Below, piece after piece: positions 25,724 to 39,503 of a stretch of DNA of 64,000 nucleotides. The stretch is from Onchocerca volvulus (Eukaryota > Nematoda > Chromadorea > Rhabditida > Onchocercidae). The stretch lies in the NCBI GenBank assembly GCA_000499405.2, contig HG738140.1:14785967-14849966 (forward strand). Reading direction: 5' to 3'. The notes beneath the pieces are model-generated. The model had not been told where the DNA came from. It ran no database searches and saw nothing but the letters and a program-made list of their open reading frames with translations. The position numbers and the translations under genes were made by a program. The first letter of the stretch is position 1. Each line of letters starts with the position of its first letter.

Positions 25724-28700
25724 TCAGTTGGGTTCTATTGATATCGATTGATATTATGGATGGTAGAATGGTTATCTCACAATGCTTCAGTATAATCCAT
25801 TCTTCACTGTTGGGCTAGCTATGCTATGTGAATTGATTTTTTTTATGACTCCGCTTTCTCTCTTATTATTGTTTGAATTCATAACCATGCAGACACTGGT
25901 TTAATCAGTGTTTATCTCAGTTCATTTCTCATCTCTTGTTTCCTTTATGGAATGAAACATAAAAATAGTGAAAACTGCAGTTTTACGTCATATTATTAAC
26001 ACGTTCCTAATCAAGAATGGGACTCTATCTTCATATTAGGGAGGGAAAAAATTCTCGAATTATGTTATCTTCACTTTTGTAATTTGCAAGATATTTGTTT
26101 GCAAAATACATTAAAGCGTGTTGAATCTTTTGATATTGGGGGGTATAAGGTTTGGGGATAGACGGAAAACCAAGGAGATGCCAGATTCAATCATTATAAT
26201 TTTAACAGCGCATGAAAGAAAGCTAATCAGAAATCGGTTTAATAATTATCTTCACAAATATCAAATGATTCTTTTGTCTTACCTCATTCTTATGATACTG
26301 TACTAAAGTGTGTGCTTATTTATGTTACGGATAATTAACGCCTTACTTAAATCGCAAATGATTAGTACAGTTGGGTTAATAAAATGACTTATTTTTTCCT
26401 GTATTTTTGGAAATTTGTTAGTTTTTCAAAATCTAAGAAATGTCCCGTGATTATTTTATTGCTTCGAATTGTCCTAATAGCTTCGTCTTTATATCTTTAA
26501 CGATGTTATTGAAAAAAGTGATTGTATCAAGACAGTTTCAAAATTTTTCACTGAATAAAATCAAATGTTTCCGGTCGCATTGATTAAAAAAAGAGTAGGT
26601 TCAATTAAAAGCAAACAGCTTTGTGTCACATTTTGGTATAATTTTAATTCCAATTTATAAAAAAAGAAAATTTACATTATTGAAAATTTTAATACATAAG
26701 ATCATTGAGCATGTGCAAAATTCTATAATGAAATATTTGATATCAAGTACTGAAAAACTATTGTTGGAATAAAACAGTGCTCAAGATACGTATTGATCAT
26801 GTTTGTGTCAAGCTGAAAATGTTTTAATAATACTATAACAGTATCTATAGTTAAAGTGATGACGTGATGACACTTATAGGAATGTTGAAAGGTGACAACT
26901 AACCAGCAAGTAGAAGCATTGCTAACAAAAGGCAAATTGGACCAATGCTAACTAATTAGGAACTTCGAGATATCATACAAAAGAAATTTGTATTAATTAC
27001 TGCGAATGTAAATGGAAGTTGTGGGAAAAAATGTCAGGAGCAGTCTTGATTGTCTCCAGATTGTTTTCCTCCGCAAAACTGTTTGTGAAAAGTCCTCTTT
27101 TCTGTGGATTATCGGTTTTATAATGTTCGCATTGAATAGAAATGATGTCTTTAAAGATGGATAGGAATGAGGACAAAGTAAAATAATAAAATAAACCGGA
27201 AATATACTTTCTAAATTTACAGTTCATAGTAAACTACCATCAAATTATGAATTTTGATTTTTTGAAAGTGTTTCAATCAGCAGATGAACATAATTGACAT
27301 ATCGATGGGTCACATTTGCAACTGAAACTTGAAAGATCGGAGAAATCCTGACAGACAGTAAAGAGATCGGTGAAGTTGCACTGATGTACAATGGAGAATA
27401 TCTGGCAATATTTTTATTGAATTTAAATAGCAGCTTAATCTTTCATAATCTGCTTCATCTATGTCATTTCAATTAAAACTTGTCTTTACTAAAAAGGGAA
27501 GAAATATTAACCTTTGATCTGCTCTTTTTTAGAAATCGGTTATTCGAACATTTTCCTTTTTCAATCATTCATCTTCTCGACGACAGTAGTAATATAATAT
27601 ATTGCTATTGTCCTGTCAACTTCATCTACATTTCGGTCCAGTTTTATCTCACATTCTAAGAAAACTTTTTGATTAAAATTTACTGTTCTTAAATTGTTTT
27701 TCAATCCAATTCTTCGTCTCGCAAACCTTTCCTTCCAAACTTAGTGTGCCATCCATACCTGGCGTCTTTTATCAGCAGGTAGATGGATTTCAGATGTTGC
27801 GGAAGAGAGTATTAAAGTGGAGATTACAAGTCGAAGTGATATGAGAAGCGATAATAGAATTGGAACAGTAAAGCTATCGCTTCTCATCTTTCGTTTTTTG
27901 ATTAAAATTATTTTAAAGAATTGAATTTATTAGCATTATTTGAAGAATTGCGAATTTAAGAAATGATGTTGACTGCAAGAAGTAATAGATTGGGAAAACA
28001 AACATCTGGCCAAGGCTACAATTATAGGCCAAAGCTGCCAAAGGCATCTCTTACTAGACAGTTTACTTTTAATTCCCTTCCTTTCATTTTACTTTCTTTA
28101 TCAAATCAATAATTTCCTTCCCTTATTTTGTTTATTAAAAAAATTGAAAGGCAAATCATCTTCTACACTGGTGGTCGTTTTATTTCCCCCATTTGAACGA
28201 ATAATTCCAATTTGCAGTAAGAGAGGATAGATCAGGAATATTTGTCCAAGAAGTTTCCAATCAATAAATTTTGTGATATTTTAATAAAGTTAAAATATGA
28301 CATTAGATTTATTACGATATTTTCAACATATTTTGATTATTTGACAATTTTGATAATTTATCAGTTTTATCTTAATACAATTATTTTTAAAAATATATTA
28401 CGCCGCCTGAAAACTCTATAAACTATCGCATGATGGATAATTCAAAGTTAAAATATAATTTTAGATTTATTCCAAATTCAGAATTCAACTAAACAAAATT
28501 GAAATAAAATATTATGTCACAAACTTTAAAAAAAAAAAATCACAAAAAGTTAAAAAGAATAAAACATCATCGACCAAATACCGAAAACCAACAAAGAAAT
28601 CCAAATCAACTGTTATATGTCAATTATCATTGGAATGAGTATGAAAAACAACAGAAATATTTCACTAATCAAAAGATGAGAACGAAAAATTCAAAGTAAA

Positions 28701-29259
28701 ACGAGTATTCGATACGAATCGTTGTTTTTATGTAATAGAACTTACTTCAGACAGATCTTAACTTTTTCATCCAACTTAAACATGAATAGCTCTTTTGGAA
28801 AGTACGAATGATAATAGTGATAACTTCTTCTAAAATAATTTCTTCCAACATGGAGAAATGATAATTATTCACTTCTCCAATTTCATCAATATGATCGCTA
28901 CTATGCAGAGATAGCGTCCTTCATTTATTTTATAATTCTCTCTCCGTATCTTATCATTCACGTATCTTCTCATATCAGTACTTATCCACTTATTTTCTCC
29001 TAATACATATCATGATATATACACTGTATAGTACCAAAGAAATTCGGCGTACCAATTTGCATTTTTTCAATCAGTAGCATTGATGAAGCCATTCGAGAGC
29101 AATGAAAATCAAAAATTGCTATCAGTATTAGACGATTGTTACAAAGTGGTCCATTCGAATATTTGTTTAATAATTCATTCTAACATCATTTCTAATTAAA
29201 GTATGTATTTTGAATATTCATTTTTATCAATGCTATTTCAAGTCAAAAATCATTTACTA

Positions 29260-29292
<33 letters not shown>

Positions 29293-30389
29293 AATCCATT
29301 CATTTTTCTAAACTTTTCATCCTTACAGATCATTGTAACATCGGAACTATATAAAAGAGCACTATAAGTCAATAGTTATCATATCATACTTTAGCTACAG
29401 ACTAAAAGGAAATTAATTAATTTAGCACGAAAAAGTTGCACAATTATTTGCTATTTTGACAGATAAATCAGAATCTGTCATTTCAAGAATTTGATTTATC
29501 TACTAAAATTAGATGCTGTGCTAATACTAATCATTAACTTTCCACTTCTTTTTATTTCCTTCATGCTTTTTTTTTCCTAACTTTTAGACTAATTAGAACA
29601 TTATTTTTGATTCCGAAAAAAGGTGAGCAGTTCATCCAACAACGGTCATCAAAATTCTGGTGAGATTTTTAGAATCGACTGATTATCTCCCAGATGAGTG
29701 GCACTCGTGCTGAAATGTGCAATACACTAGTGATGTTATATTGTGCAGTTGCCTTAATATCAATCTCGAATATTTTGAGTGCAACTGGAAAATTACTCTT
29801 ACTTATAATATTGACAACGTTATTGTTTGTTGTGTACTTGCACGATTTTTCCTGCGTAGTAAGTTCTGCTTCTGTTGCAATTTTTCAAGGATGACTGCTT
29901 GTATTTCAAAACAGAAGAATGACATCTTCAGTGCTGCTTTTAGCAGAGAAGTTTGTTACTTGATCCAGGAAATGCTTAAGTTTGTGGAAGATAAAATTAT
30001 GGAATCATGTAATGAATCCAAGTTCTTGTTGATGTGCACTTCAAGATCGTAAAATACGCCTTATTTCAGACGACGAATTCTTCAACCATAGAAAAAGTAC
30101 ATTTTAGGTACGGGAAATATGCGCAAAATTGCGAATCGTTCTTTCTTTACGTTATTTGAAGAAAAGTAACGAAAAGAAACAAGTATAGGAGCGATCGATC
30201 AATCCTCTTCATGTGCCAGTATATTTTGTTTTCGAAATTCTTATTATGAGGCTTTCATCTATTCATTCGAGTGAAGAACTTGGACATTTGCAATCGAAGC
30301 CAGTTGAATTGCAAAATCTTTCACACAAGTGTACTTATGTTTGCAGAATTATTTAACCATATGAAACAATTTATCTTTTAGCACACAAT
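25724..30389. other. long AT-rich interval right of PCNA
   Basis: No exon with a recognisable product is seen. Open stretches at 26118, 26997 (minus), 28514 (Lys-rich), 29694 and 29717 lack domains and splice context. A long poly-A run lies at about 29261-29290. The right end (29700-30389) may hold further decayed Helitron sequence, but I could not recover a matching frame. Confidence 0.45.
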
Positions 30390-31215
30390 TATCAGAGAAT
30401 ATCCAGGCAAACTGATCACTCGGTTATTCTTTCCTTTGTCGCTGATAGAAAAGGTTACTATTCAACTGAATTGTCGGATTGTTGAATTTATGTTGACTAT
30501 CTGGCAGCGGAAACAGAAAACCGGCTTTATGATAAATTTATCCTTTCACTTTGAAAGTTGCACGAATTGTGTTGTTACGATTTTTGCACCAAACGACTTT
30601 ATTTGGAAACCGAAATTGTATTTCCTGATGACAAGTAGGAAATGCTTTAAATCGGCAATATATTTGCAAGCAAAATTTTCAGTGGCTCTGGCTGTTCTTC
30701 AAGTTGAGGCAGTTTAATTTTTCCGGTGGCGCAACACATTCCTTTCGTTTCTCCATTAAATTTCAAAGCCTTGCAATAGAGACATACTTCAGTCATAGTG
30801 TCGATGAGAACATGCGGGCTTAAACTATAATCATCAGCTGGATTGTACCGGAATGCAAGGCGATTTTCATTGCGTGATTGCTGAATACGGAATCGTGTCT
30901 GGTCTGATTTTCTGTTTCTCGTTGATATCTTTCAGCCACCTTCACCTATCGCGTTTTTTCTGTTGAAATGAATCAGATCTGAAGCTGCAGAACATGATCA
31001 ACGTGCTCGCAATCGTGCATTCTCAAGTCTGGCTGAACGTCGTTCTGCTCGCATTTGAGTCATTCTTAGTCTTGTTCGCTCGTTTGTTGATGCCCGTTCT
31101 TCCTCAGTATGATTTGCAATTAGTCGTTGCAATCCTTCCGCTGGATGAATACGATGACCTAAGTTTAACTTTTTGCAAGGTATTATTTGGACGAACTAAA
31201 GCAGATAGATTACAT
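30390..31215 (-). mobile_element. decayed Helitron Rep/helicase relic (Helitron_like_N region)
   Basis: Read on the minus strand from right to left, three frames together give the conserved N-terminal part of a Helitron replicase. A basic coiled segment comes first (TEEERASTNERTRLR, MRAERRSARLENARLRAR, about 31010-31150). Then RLAFRYNPADDYSL, VCLYCKALKFNGETKGMCC and GKIKLPQLEEQPEPLKILL (about 30700-30880), followed after a frameshift by DLKHFLLVIRKYNFGF (about 30640-30690). In another frame IYHKAGFLFPLPDSQHKFN follows a stop codon (about 30490-30540). At least two frameshifts and several stops show it is not functional. The helicase domain was not found. Confidence 0.87.
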
Positions 31216-31224
31216 TCGAATAGT

Positions 31225-32150
31225 TCTCAAGATTGACTTGTGTGACAGGCAAAAAAAAAAGTAGATATATAAAAATAGAAATAGGCGCCTATTCGAAAGC
31301 AAGGTTGTTTCGAACTTTGAAAACAATCGATGAGTTTTCGAAATTACATAGCAAGTAACAGCTAGATGCGGTTAATAAATTCAGTCCGTTCACCTACTTC
31401 ACAAATCAAGAAATAAACGAAAAGCTTAGAACGAATCCTATATATACAAAAATTTGAAATCGGTTGTGCGCCCATTCGAATTCAACTTGTATGAAAATCT
31501 CGGATCAATCGATGTTCGCTCATTTACTCTCACCTATCACAGATGTGACAGGTAAAAAAAAAAGTAGATATAACATCCCAATTTCAGTGCAATATTGTTT
31601 CGAAATTTGAAGGCAATCGATGAGGAGATTGCAGAGTTATCCGCCAAATATCAGCAACGATGACACGATTTTACTAACTTTAACCTATCATAGGATGATA
31701 GGCAAAAAAAAAAGATAAAGAGATCTTGGTAACTTTCATTTTCTATTAGATACCTATCCAATAGAACTGCTTTTCCAAAGCTGGTCAGTTTAAAGTTTTT
31801 TTCGTGATTAATAATAATATTACTCATGGATTCCTCTTTTGTTTTATTGTAAATAGAAACTGCTTTGAGCAATAGTAATTTTTAAGTTATGGTTTCCGGT
31901 TTTTTTTGTAGATGCTGTAGCGCAAATAAAATACCATCAACCTGACTTCCATATATTTTACAGTAACTCATATAGCTTATTTGCATATTTATTTCTTTTG
32001 CAACGCTTTGTATATAACTTTCTGAGTGACGAAAGTAAAATTTTACAAAGTCAAATATGTATAAATAAAAACACATTCCAATTTCAGTACAACGTTGAAT
32101 CAAAATTGAAAGCAATCAATGAAGAGATTACAAATTTATGTGCCAAATAA
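31225..32150. repeat. diverged short repeats next to the Helitron relic
   Basis: A block with TGTGACAGG, an A-run and GTAGATAT recurs at about 31238 and 31542, with a shorter GATAGGCAAAAAAAAAAGAT version at 31696. A second block (CAATTTCAGTGCAATATTG, then AAGGCAATCGATGAGGAGAT) is seen at about 31580-31640 and again, diverged, at 32080-32135. These lie upstream (5') of the minus-strand Helitron relic and are probably its 5' non-coding part or nested copies. Confidence 0.65.
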
Positions 32151-35100
32151 TAGCAAAAGTGATTTAAATTTTTATTTATGTAGATTTCTTTGAATTCATG
32201 AATTGCATTGATGTACTAAAACATGCATAATGTCGCATATCATCGACAAATACACTAATCATGACAAATTTCATACTTCTATTTTATAATCACTTTTATT
32301 CATTCATAAAACTGAATAATTAGTTAAATAGGATTGCTAAATTGATCAATTAATTACGGGTAAATTTCGTTAACTCTATCTATTTCTATGTCAGTGCCCT
32401 CTTGAACCCTACTTGCTTGCTGCCGTTTTCTTAATCAAATTTAACCTTACCGTAATTTTTCTTACCCGTACAAGTCCAGCAACTTCTCTGCTCAAGGGAC
32501 TTTGGATGCAAGAATACGGATAGTGACATTCATATTTTACATTTCAATATAGTTAAATGTCTTTTGATTCAACGTTTAACTTTTTCTTTTCACTTGCCAT
32601 TAACTCATTTAATTATGTACTTAAATTCAGCGGATAATTAAGACTGAATTGAATTAAAGGAACAAATGCTATCTATTCGTCTCATTTAATGGAATGAATA
32701 ATAATCCATCTTTTCTTGCTATATGATTATATGTAAAACATTTATCTTCATTACTCTTCTTCTTCTTCTTATTCTTATTCTTATTATTACTATTACTATT
32801 ATTAATAATAATATTATCATTATTATCATTACTATTATTGTTATTATTGTTATTAATTATCAGTAATATACAAATAGAGAATCAATGTTTCTTTTCTCAA
32901 CTCAATTATCTGACATTACCCAAATGAAACAAACTCTTATATAAAAGAAACATATACAGAATTATTTGAATCATTACACATATTTGATGATACATTCTTT
33001 GCTAATAATAACAGATATTGACCCTCAACTAAAGGTACCATAGAAAATTAATCCAGTGGTGCAATCTGCATTCGAAATTTCTGTACTCAGTGCATCTGTA
33101 ATTCGCACTAATTGTCGCAACTAATTGCGTTCTCCATCAATTCTCTAAAAGTAAAAGATGTTTCTATTTTTATTTTATAAAAGACAATATATGAGTAGTA
33201 CATCAGTGCTGGTTATTTCAATGTTTCATATAGCTAGGCTTATTGACATGAAGAAATGAACAAAAAGGGCGATAAAATTCTTTTGACCCTGTATTTGTTA
33301 AGTTGAAATTAATAATTTATTTAGTAAATTATTCTAATAAACAGAATAAAAATTTGCTTAATGAGATAAAATCTCGGGAATTATAGCACAACGATTATTC
33401 ATTACAATGATTTGAAAAGAAGATGTATAAAATTGGTGTACTGCAAATTACCATTGTTAATTCCACAGGAATTGAGGAATCAGAACAACTTGGCTGAAAG
33501 TTAAGAAGCCAGAAATAGCTTAATTGCAAGTCGGGAAAAATCTAAACATATTTACATTTGGCGAGATAAAGAGAAATAAAAACTGAAAAGTGGATTTATG
33601 GAAAATGGAATGGTGGTCAATTTCTATCTTCTTTTACAAGTTAAAATTTACACTATTATTAATTGTGATTTGAATGCAGATGCTTCTGAAAAACATCTTT
33701 GACAGCTCATTTGTGCAGTCTCATCCAAGTTATAACAAAGTATTTTTTCAGCAAATCCATACCTGCTATAATCTTCGTGCACTGAAATTACGGCCAAAGC
33801 AATAGACGTTTGAACGTGGAATTATGAGAATTCAAATTTGCAAATACTGAATTGTTATGTGATGGATAGACGTAAAAACGGAATGTTTCAAGCAGTAGAA
33901 GGAAGAATAAATTCAAGCTTTGCTTTCCAGTTCCTAAAGAATATCTACAATAATTTGCACCTTTAGAGAAAGTTTCGTGGTTTTTTGTTATTGAACTATT
34001 ATTATCATCATTTGATGCACTTTTATTCCAAGTAAATATTTCATTATGCTGGAAAGGTTTCTTTTCTATTAGAAACTATCAAATGTATGATTTAATAAAT
34101 GCTTAAAAACATACATATGTAAATCATTTTCTGATGATTTTGTGAATAAGAGTAGTAAAGAAATTAAGAATAGATAAATTAGTAAACTTCATTCTCACCT
34201 GGAATGCTTTTCCGCTGATCGATTAAAGTTAGTCTAAGTGCAGCAATTTTACCGTCGGATAATAAAAAAGAAGTAATCTCAACAATTATCAATATATTAG
34301 ATGCAAAGAATTAGTTGACGCAATGGTCTGATTCGAATTTCTTTCTTGTTAATTATAAACAAAGAAATAATAATTGTTTGTATCAAAATCGAATTTAAAT
34401 TTAAATCATGGTCATTTATTAATACAAAAATGAAATATGTCTAAATGATGCTTGGACGAGATAATATCTCTTAAAGTTGTTAAAACAACTTTAAGGAATA
34501 TTATTAACGGAATCATCATTGTTCAGGTGATGTGCTCTAAAATTTGAAAAGGAAATTGATATAATAATCCATAGGCTCGCATAACTATCATATCAACAAT
34601 ATTGATCTGAATGGTATAGTTTTTTAAAATTGCAAATACAAATGCAATCCTTAAATCTTAATTAAAACATAAAATATTGCTTTATTCAGATAATTTTTTA
34701 AATTTGAGAAACTAGTTTTTATTATTGAAATAACTGTATAAAGAAATATTTATTCGATGAAATAATTCTTAAAGATACAAAAAGAAGATATTTTTAATTC
34801 TTCTTTTCATCGAAAATTTGTTTAAAAAAAAAAAATGGAAATTGGATAATAAATTGAAATTTACAACCAAATCGATATGTAACTGCATATATTATTATCG
34901 GAGTAGTAAACATTGAACGATGGAAAAATTATTATATACGCATGCAAGCAATTACAGTTTCATTTGCGGCGGGAATGATTGCGATTTTTGACATCCTGCA
35001 AAAAAATTGCATCGCAAATTGGTAGCATTTTTGCATGTTTTCATGATCAGTATCAATTTATTGGACAATACGATGTTTTGTAGCTCAAAATAAATATATC

Positions 35101-35275
35101 AAGCTGTGCAAATTATTATCATCTTGTCAAGTTATCGTAAAGTCTCACTTCCATTCAATCTCATACTTTAAATTTCGTAATGCATACGTAGAAGTATATT
35201 CCGAGACTTGCCGAAATATTGAACGAACCATGCTATTCTTCATCGCGATATTCTGTGAAAAGTGATCGAATAAAT
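32151..35275. other. gene-poor AT-rich interval
   Basis: No supported coding exon or RNA gene. It is AT-rich throughout, with a microsatellite at 32755-32866. The 3' UTR of the minus-strand tetraspan gene should occupy the right end. Confidence 0.5.
32755..32866. repeat. microsatellite tract
   Basis: Runs of CTTCTTCTT pass into TTATTATTACTATTACTATT and then imperfect (ATTATT)n/(TTGTTATTA)n. Confidence 0.9.
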
Positions 35276-37317
35276 TCAACAACCCGTTTCCTGATACGAA
35301 TTGCAGCCAACAATGCCTCCTTGTTCGCCTTGGCTGATGATCGGTGATGGAGCAGTGGAAACAGTCGCTTTACTTGATCCTAAAATTAGATGATTTTTCG
35401 AGCATACTTCATAAAATATTACAATATTTCCTCGCTTATATAACTTTAATCATGCAGTTTTAACAGTTATAACTTTTAGTAATAAAAAAATTAACATGTT
35501 ATACTCAGTTTTTCATTTTTTTTCAATTCGAATTATTTTTTAAATTGTAAATTTGAATCACTTCATTTATTTTTTCTTAATAGTTTAAAAAATGAAAAAT
35601 CAATGTATAATTTTTTTTTCACCAGTTTTGCTAATGCAAAGAGAGAAACTACTCAAGTTGTTGTTATGCAATTTGCAAGAATAAGATTTTGCAAATCTTA
35701 AAAAATTCAAAATTCCTAATTCAAAAATTCATGTTTTGAATCTTGATGAACTGCAATATCAAATAGTATGAAAATAGATATCCGTTAATGATAAATTCGT
35801 TGATTACTTATTTATTTGATCTAAATTTACTTAAATACTGATTGTTTAGTTAATTACATGATGCTGAATTTTTCTGGTAATTTTCGACATTTTTTATAAT
35901 TATTCTACTTTTTATTTATTTATTTATTTTTTGATTATTTATTAGTATATTTATCAGTTTTGATATAAAATAATTATTCATGTGATAATTATCAATTCAT
36001 AACTTTTAAGTTTCCAGTTAATGATTTGAAATTTAAATTCATTAGTAAAAACATACTGATTTGATAAGAAATGCTCATCGTACGCTTTCTGAATAGTCGT
36101 TTGTATGCTTCAACATAGCGAATAGATTGTTCAATGAAACGAAGTGTACACAATGCAAATATTGTTATTAGGAATAAAAGTATTGTTATTGGTAATAAAA
36201 GTTCAGAAGTTGGTTCGGCCTGAAAATTTGCGAATAATATCGGAAAAGAAATTTGAAATTGTTTAAGTTATAAATTTAAACGAAAAAATATAGTTATATT
36301 CCAAAAAAAAAATAAGGCAAAATTTATTATTGCTATACATAAATTCCGTCTTCTCTTCTCAATCAACCTTTTTTTTTTCTTTTTTTTGATAACCGTGTGT
36401 TCTGTAAACAAATAGATAAATAAATAAATATATGTATAGCATAAATTAAAAATTAGTCTTTAATTTGTTTTTTTTTTAAATTAAAATTTTCACGAAAAAC
36501 TTATTTCCAATTTTATTTTATTAATATTTTAATCTTCACTTTATTTTCAATTAAATTTATTTGCTTCCGATTTTTCCCAACTTACATTAAAGGCAATGCG
36601 TACGAATTGAACTGCAATAGAAAAAGCGGTTGCATGCGAGAAAACGGCCAGTATTGCTCGAGCTATCAGTGCTGGTTTCATAAATTTCTCCTAAAATTCG
36701 ATTTAACTGATAAAAAAATGTACACAAAAAATTTGTGAATATATCAATAGATTTTAATAAATCACTGGATAAAATGATAAGAAAAATAAAAAATTGACAA
36801 ATTTTTCCAAAACAAGCAATTGTATGCTAAATAAGTAAATTGATAAGTTATGTAGATAAATAGATGAACAAATAACCTTGTATTTGTAAATACCAAAAAA
36901 TAAGCTCGCGGATGATATAGCATATATAAAGCTAACCGGTACCAATAGAAAAATACACCATCGTATTTTATCGTACTAAAAAATAGCAATTTGAACTTTG
37001 TTTTATTTTAATTCCAAATTTTTTGTCATTACACACTGATACTATTTCAACATTTGTTTTGTTTATGATTGTTTTTTTTTTTTTTTAATTCAAAAACAGA
37101 TCAAAGATTGCTGTTTAACTGGATACTAAGTGTATTTTAACTCTTCAGCTGATATTATAAAAACAACCTGTTCAACATCTGAAATAGCGAAAAAAGTAAT
37201 GGAACATGATAGGGCGATCAGTGATACGACAGTCTCTAGTCCGGCTAATATCATTAAAGCATTTCGTAAATGGCAGCCACAATAATACCATTTTGGATGG
37301 TTTGGGATAAAATCCAT
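35276..37317 (-). CDS. four-TM (tetraspan) membrane protein, nematode LAPTM/DUF7027-like
   Basis: Five minus-strand exons: 37168-37317, 36877-36975, 36586-36690, 36057-36219 and 35276-35379, all in phase, 206 residues. Four hydrophobic spans are clear: NALMILAGLETVVSLIALSC (about 18-47), CIFLLVPVSFIYAISSASLF (57-80), IARAILAVFSHATAFSIAVQ (92-114) and LLLPITILLFLITIFALCTL (125-147), followed by a basic segment (EAYKRLFRKRT) and a Ser/Gly-rich cytoplasmic tail ending GCNSYQETGC. The N-terminal KWYYCGCHLRNA, right before span 1, recalls the CxCHVR motif of nematode LAPTM/DUF7027-type tetraspans. A TTTTTTAG acceptor four bases before the ATG suits spliced-leader addition. Function is unknown; a lysosomal or plasma membrane location is a guess from the family. 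It is isolated in gene-poor DNA. Confidence 0.85.
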
Positions 37318-39269
37318 TTTATCTAAAAAATTTCAAAATTATTATGCTGCATTGATCGTAATACTGAGAAATGACGATGATTTGAAAATGAAGCTTTCTA
37401 AAGTTTTGAACTTAAAATTTCGAATTCATGAAAATTCTTTAAATTTAAAAAAAAAAAACCTTTTGCAGCTTCTAAGCAAAAATAAAAATAAAAGTTTTAG
37501 ATAAAAATTATTCAGATCAAATTTGGTAGATTTAGATAAAAAAAAAGATAGAACAATAATTTTATCATAAGAATTCAATTTTTAGTCTTAATTTTTTTAA
37601 AACCTTATTTATTTTAAAATTTTGGAATTAGCCATAATCGTAGCTGATGTATGTAAAGTTGATGATATTTTGGTTCACATACAAATTACTCCTAATTAAC
37701 ACTTATTTATTTCTTCTTTATATTCCATTAACTAATTCCCGAACAATGTTTCATTTATTTCATTAATTATTTACGAAAATAATGCTATTATGGAAAGTTC
37801 GAAAAAAAAAAAATTGATGAAAATTATTATTACAAGTATACATGATGCATTTTTTATACCTCAACAAAGCAATAAAATTTTCTAGCATTATTTTCTAGCA
37901 ATCGAAAATTTCAAACTATTAAATTTTCCTTAAATTTCAAACTTATGATTTTTAAGACAGTATGAATGATAAATAAAAAGGCGAAAATATTTGACGATTT
38001 ACACATTTTTGGAATTGTAACGAGTAAACTTATCTCACTAATCATAATGTTTTCTTGGGATAATGATGAAAGCATTGTATGAAAATTCAGTGATAAGAGG
38101 ATAGTTTGGAAATTCCAGATAAGAAACTGATAATGATGAATGTAAAAATCTACTAGTCAAATTTATTCAGATTTAATTTATCCAAATTTCTTTTTTTTTG
38201 GTTCATTTCGAATTCAATTTATAAATGCGAGAAAAAAAAATTACTGAAAATTTTCAAGAATTTGAAAAGTTTTGAATTCTTTTCATCAAATAATTTTATT
38301 CAGAATTTGATTGATTTACTCTTAAAAATTGATATCAGTAATTGGGAAAATTTTAATAGAATTAAGGATTCGAAAATGCAAAACAATTGCAGTAAGTAGC
38401 CAGAGGCAAATTCTGAAAATAAATTATTGCAAGCATAGTATAAATAAATTAAACAGATGAATTTTAAAAACAAAGGAAGAGATAGTAAAATTTGAGTTTC
38501 AAAGATTCACTTTAGATTGTTTACTTTAAACTGATTCATAATGTGTATAGTAGGAATTAAACAGAACCAACTGATAAGCAAGCAAGATTTCGAAATGACA
38601 ATGAATTCAAATTATTGATGGAGCTGCTTTGAAGAGACTTTTATGAAAACATCACTAGCTTTTATCCTCAATTTTCCTTAAATTCTTGAAATTGTGACAT
38701 AAGCAAATTCAAAAATATTAGAAGATACAGGGTTCTTCTGGAATTAAATGAAAAAGAAAAAAAGAGAATAACAACTTCGGGAAAAAAAAAAAAAAAAAAA
38801 AGGATAAACATTGAAAATTTAGAAATTTTTCACTCCCCATTTCAATGAAGATTTATTCGATGAGAATCTAAGATTCCGATATGATAGTGAATTAAATGAT
38901 TAATCGAGCTGTTTTCTGCAAACATCGCAAGCTTTTTCCCGAATTTTCATTAAATTTTTGAAAATCTAATGATAGAACTGATTGAGATGTGCTACTTTAG
39001 CTCAAAACAATTTGTCTCTAACAATTGCTATCGCAATCTCTCTTTTAATCATAGAAACAACTTTATCAATTTGAGATAATTTCTTTAAATAATTTTTTCA
39101 AAGATTTTCAAAATTCAATTTTCGATTTCTGATTCAATATAACAAACAAATTCAAAACACCATCTTCAACTATGCTATTAGTAAAAGCAAAAAGAAATTT
39201 ATTTCACTTCAGACAGAGAACAAACGAATAACTTAGGTTATATGCAAGAAACTTTCGCACTGATTTAAG
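37318..39269. other. gene-poor AT-rich interval with diverged repeats
   Basis: No coding exon is supported. Two related blocks, about 38575-38700 and 38860-38980, share GAGCTG followed by TTT(G/C)(A/T), AACATC(A/G)C(T/A)AGCTTTT and ATTTTC(C/A)TTAAATT(C/T)TTGAAA. A poly-A run lies at 38781-38801. Confidence 0.55.
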
Positions 39270-39500
39270 ATTTTTTTTCTTTTTGGTTCATCACAAGATT
39301 TTTTTTTTTGATTTATTCGACCAGAAGTAGTATTACTTTTATCTGTTTTTCGGTTTCCTTGTCATAAATTTTCTGTTAGCAAGTCGTTTTTTTTTTTTTN
39401 AAAAAAAAAAAAAAAATTAAAAATATGGTATGATAAGCCAAAAAGAAAAGCTCTTAGATATGATAACGCCCATGATTAATTACATAATCAATCTTTTCGA
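39270..39500. repeat. copy 1 of a direct repeat (with single-N gap at 39400)
   Basis: Shares with 41620-41900 the ordered strings TTTATTCGACCAGAAGTAGT-like, GTATTA(C/-)TTTTA, TTTTCGGTTTCCTT-like, TTAGCAAGTCGTTT, AGCCAAAAAGAAAAGCTC and ATAACG(C/T)CCATGAT. One N sits at 39400 between a T-run and an A-run, showing a sequencing or assembly break at a homopolymer. Confidence 0.8.
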
Positions 39501-39503
39501 ATG

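Noticed and set aside
28514..28699. 61-codon Lys/Gln/Asn-rich frame
   Set aside because: Low-complexity translation of A-rich DNA with no similarity or splice context.
29694..30052. Two overlapping plus-strand frames of 66 and 111 codons, Cys- and Leu-rich
   Set aside because: No domain, no conserved pattern, no splice context, and next to Helitron debris.
30436..31236. Plus-strand open frames at 30436-30717 and 30994-31236
   Set aside because: They are antisense to the Helitron replicase motifs, which are much better supported on the minus strand.
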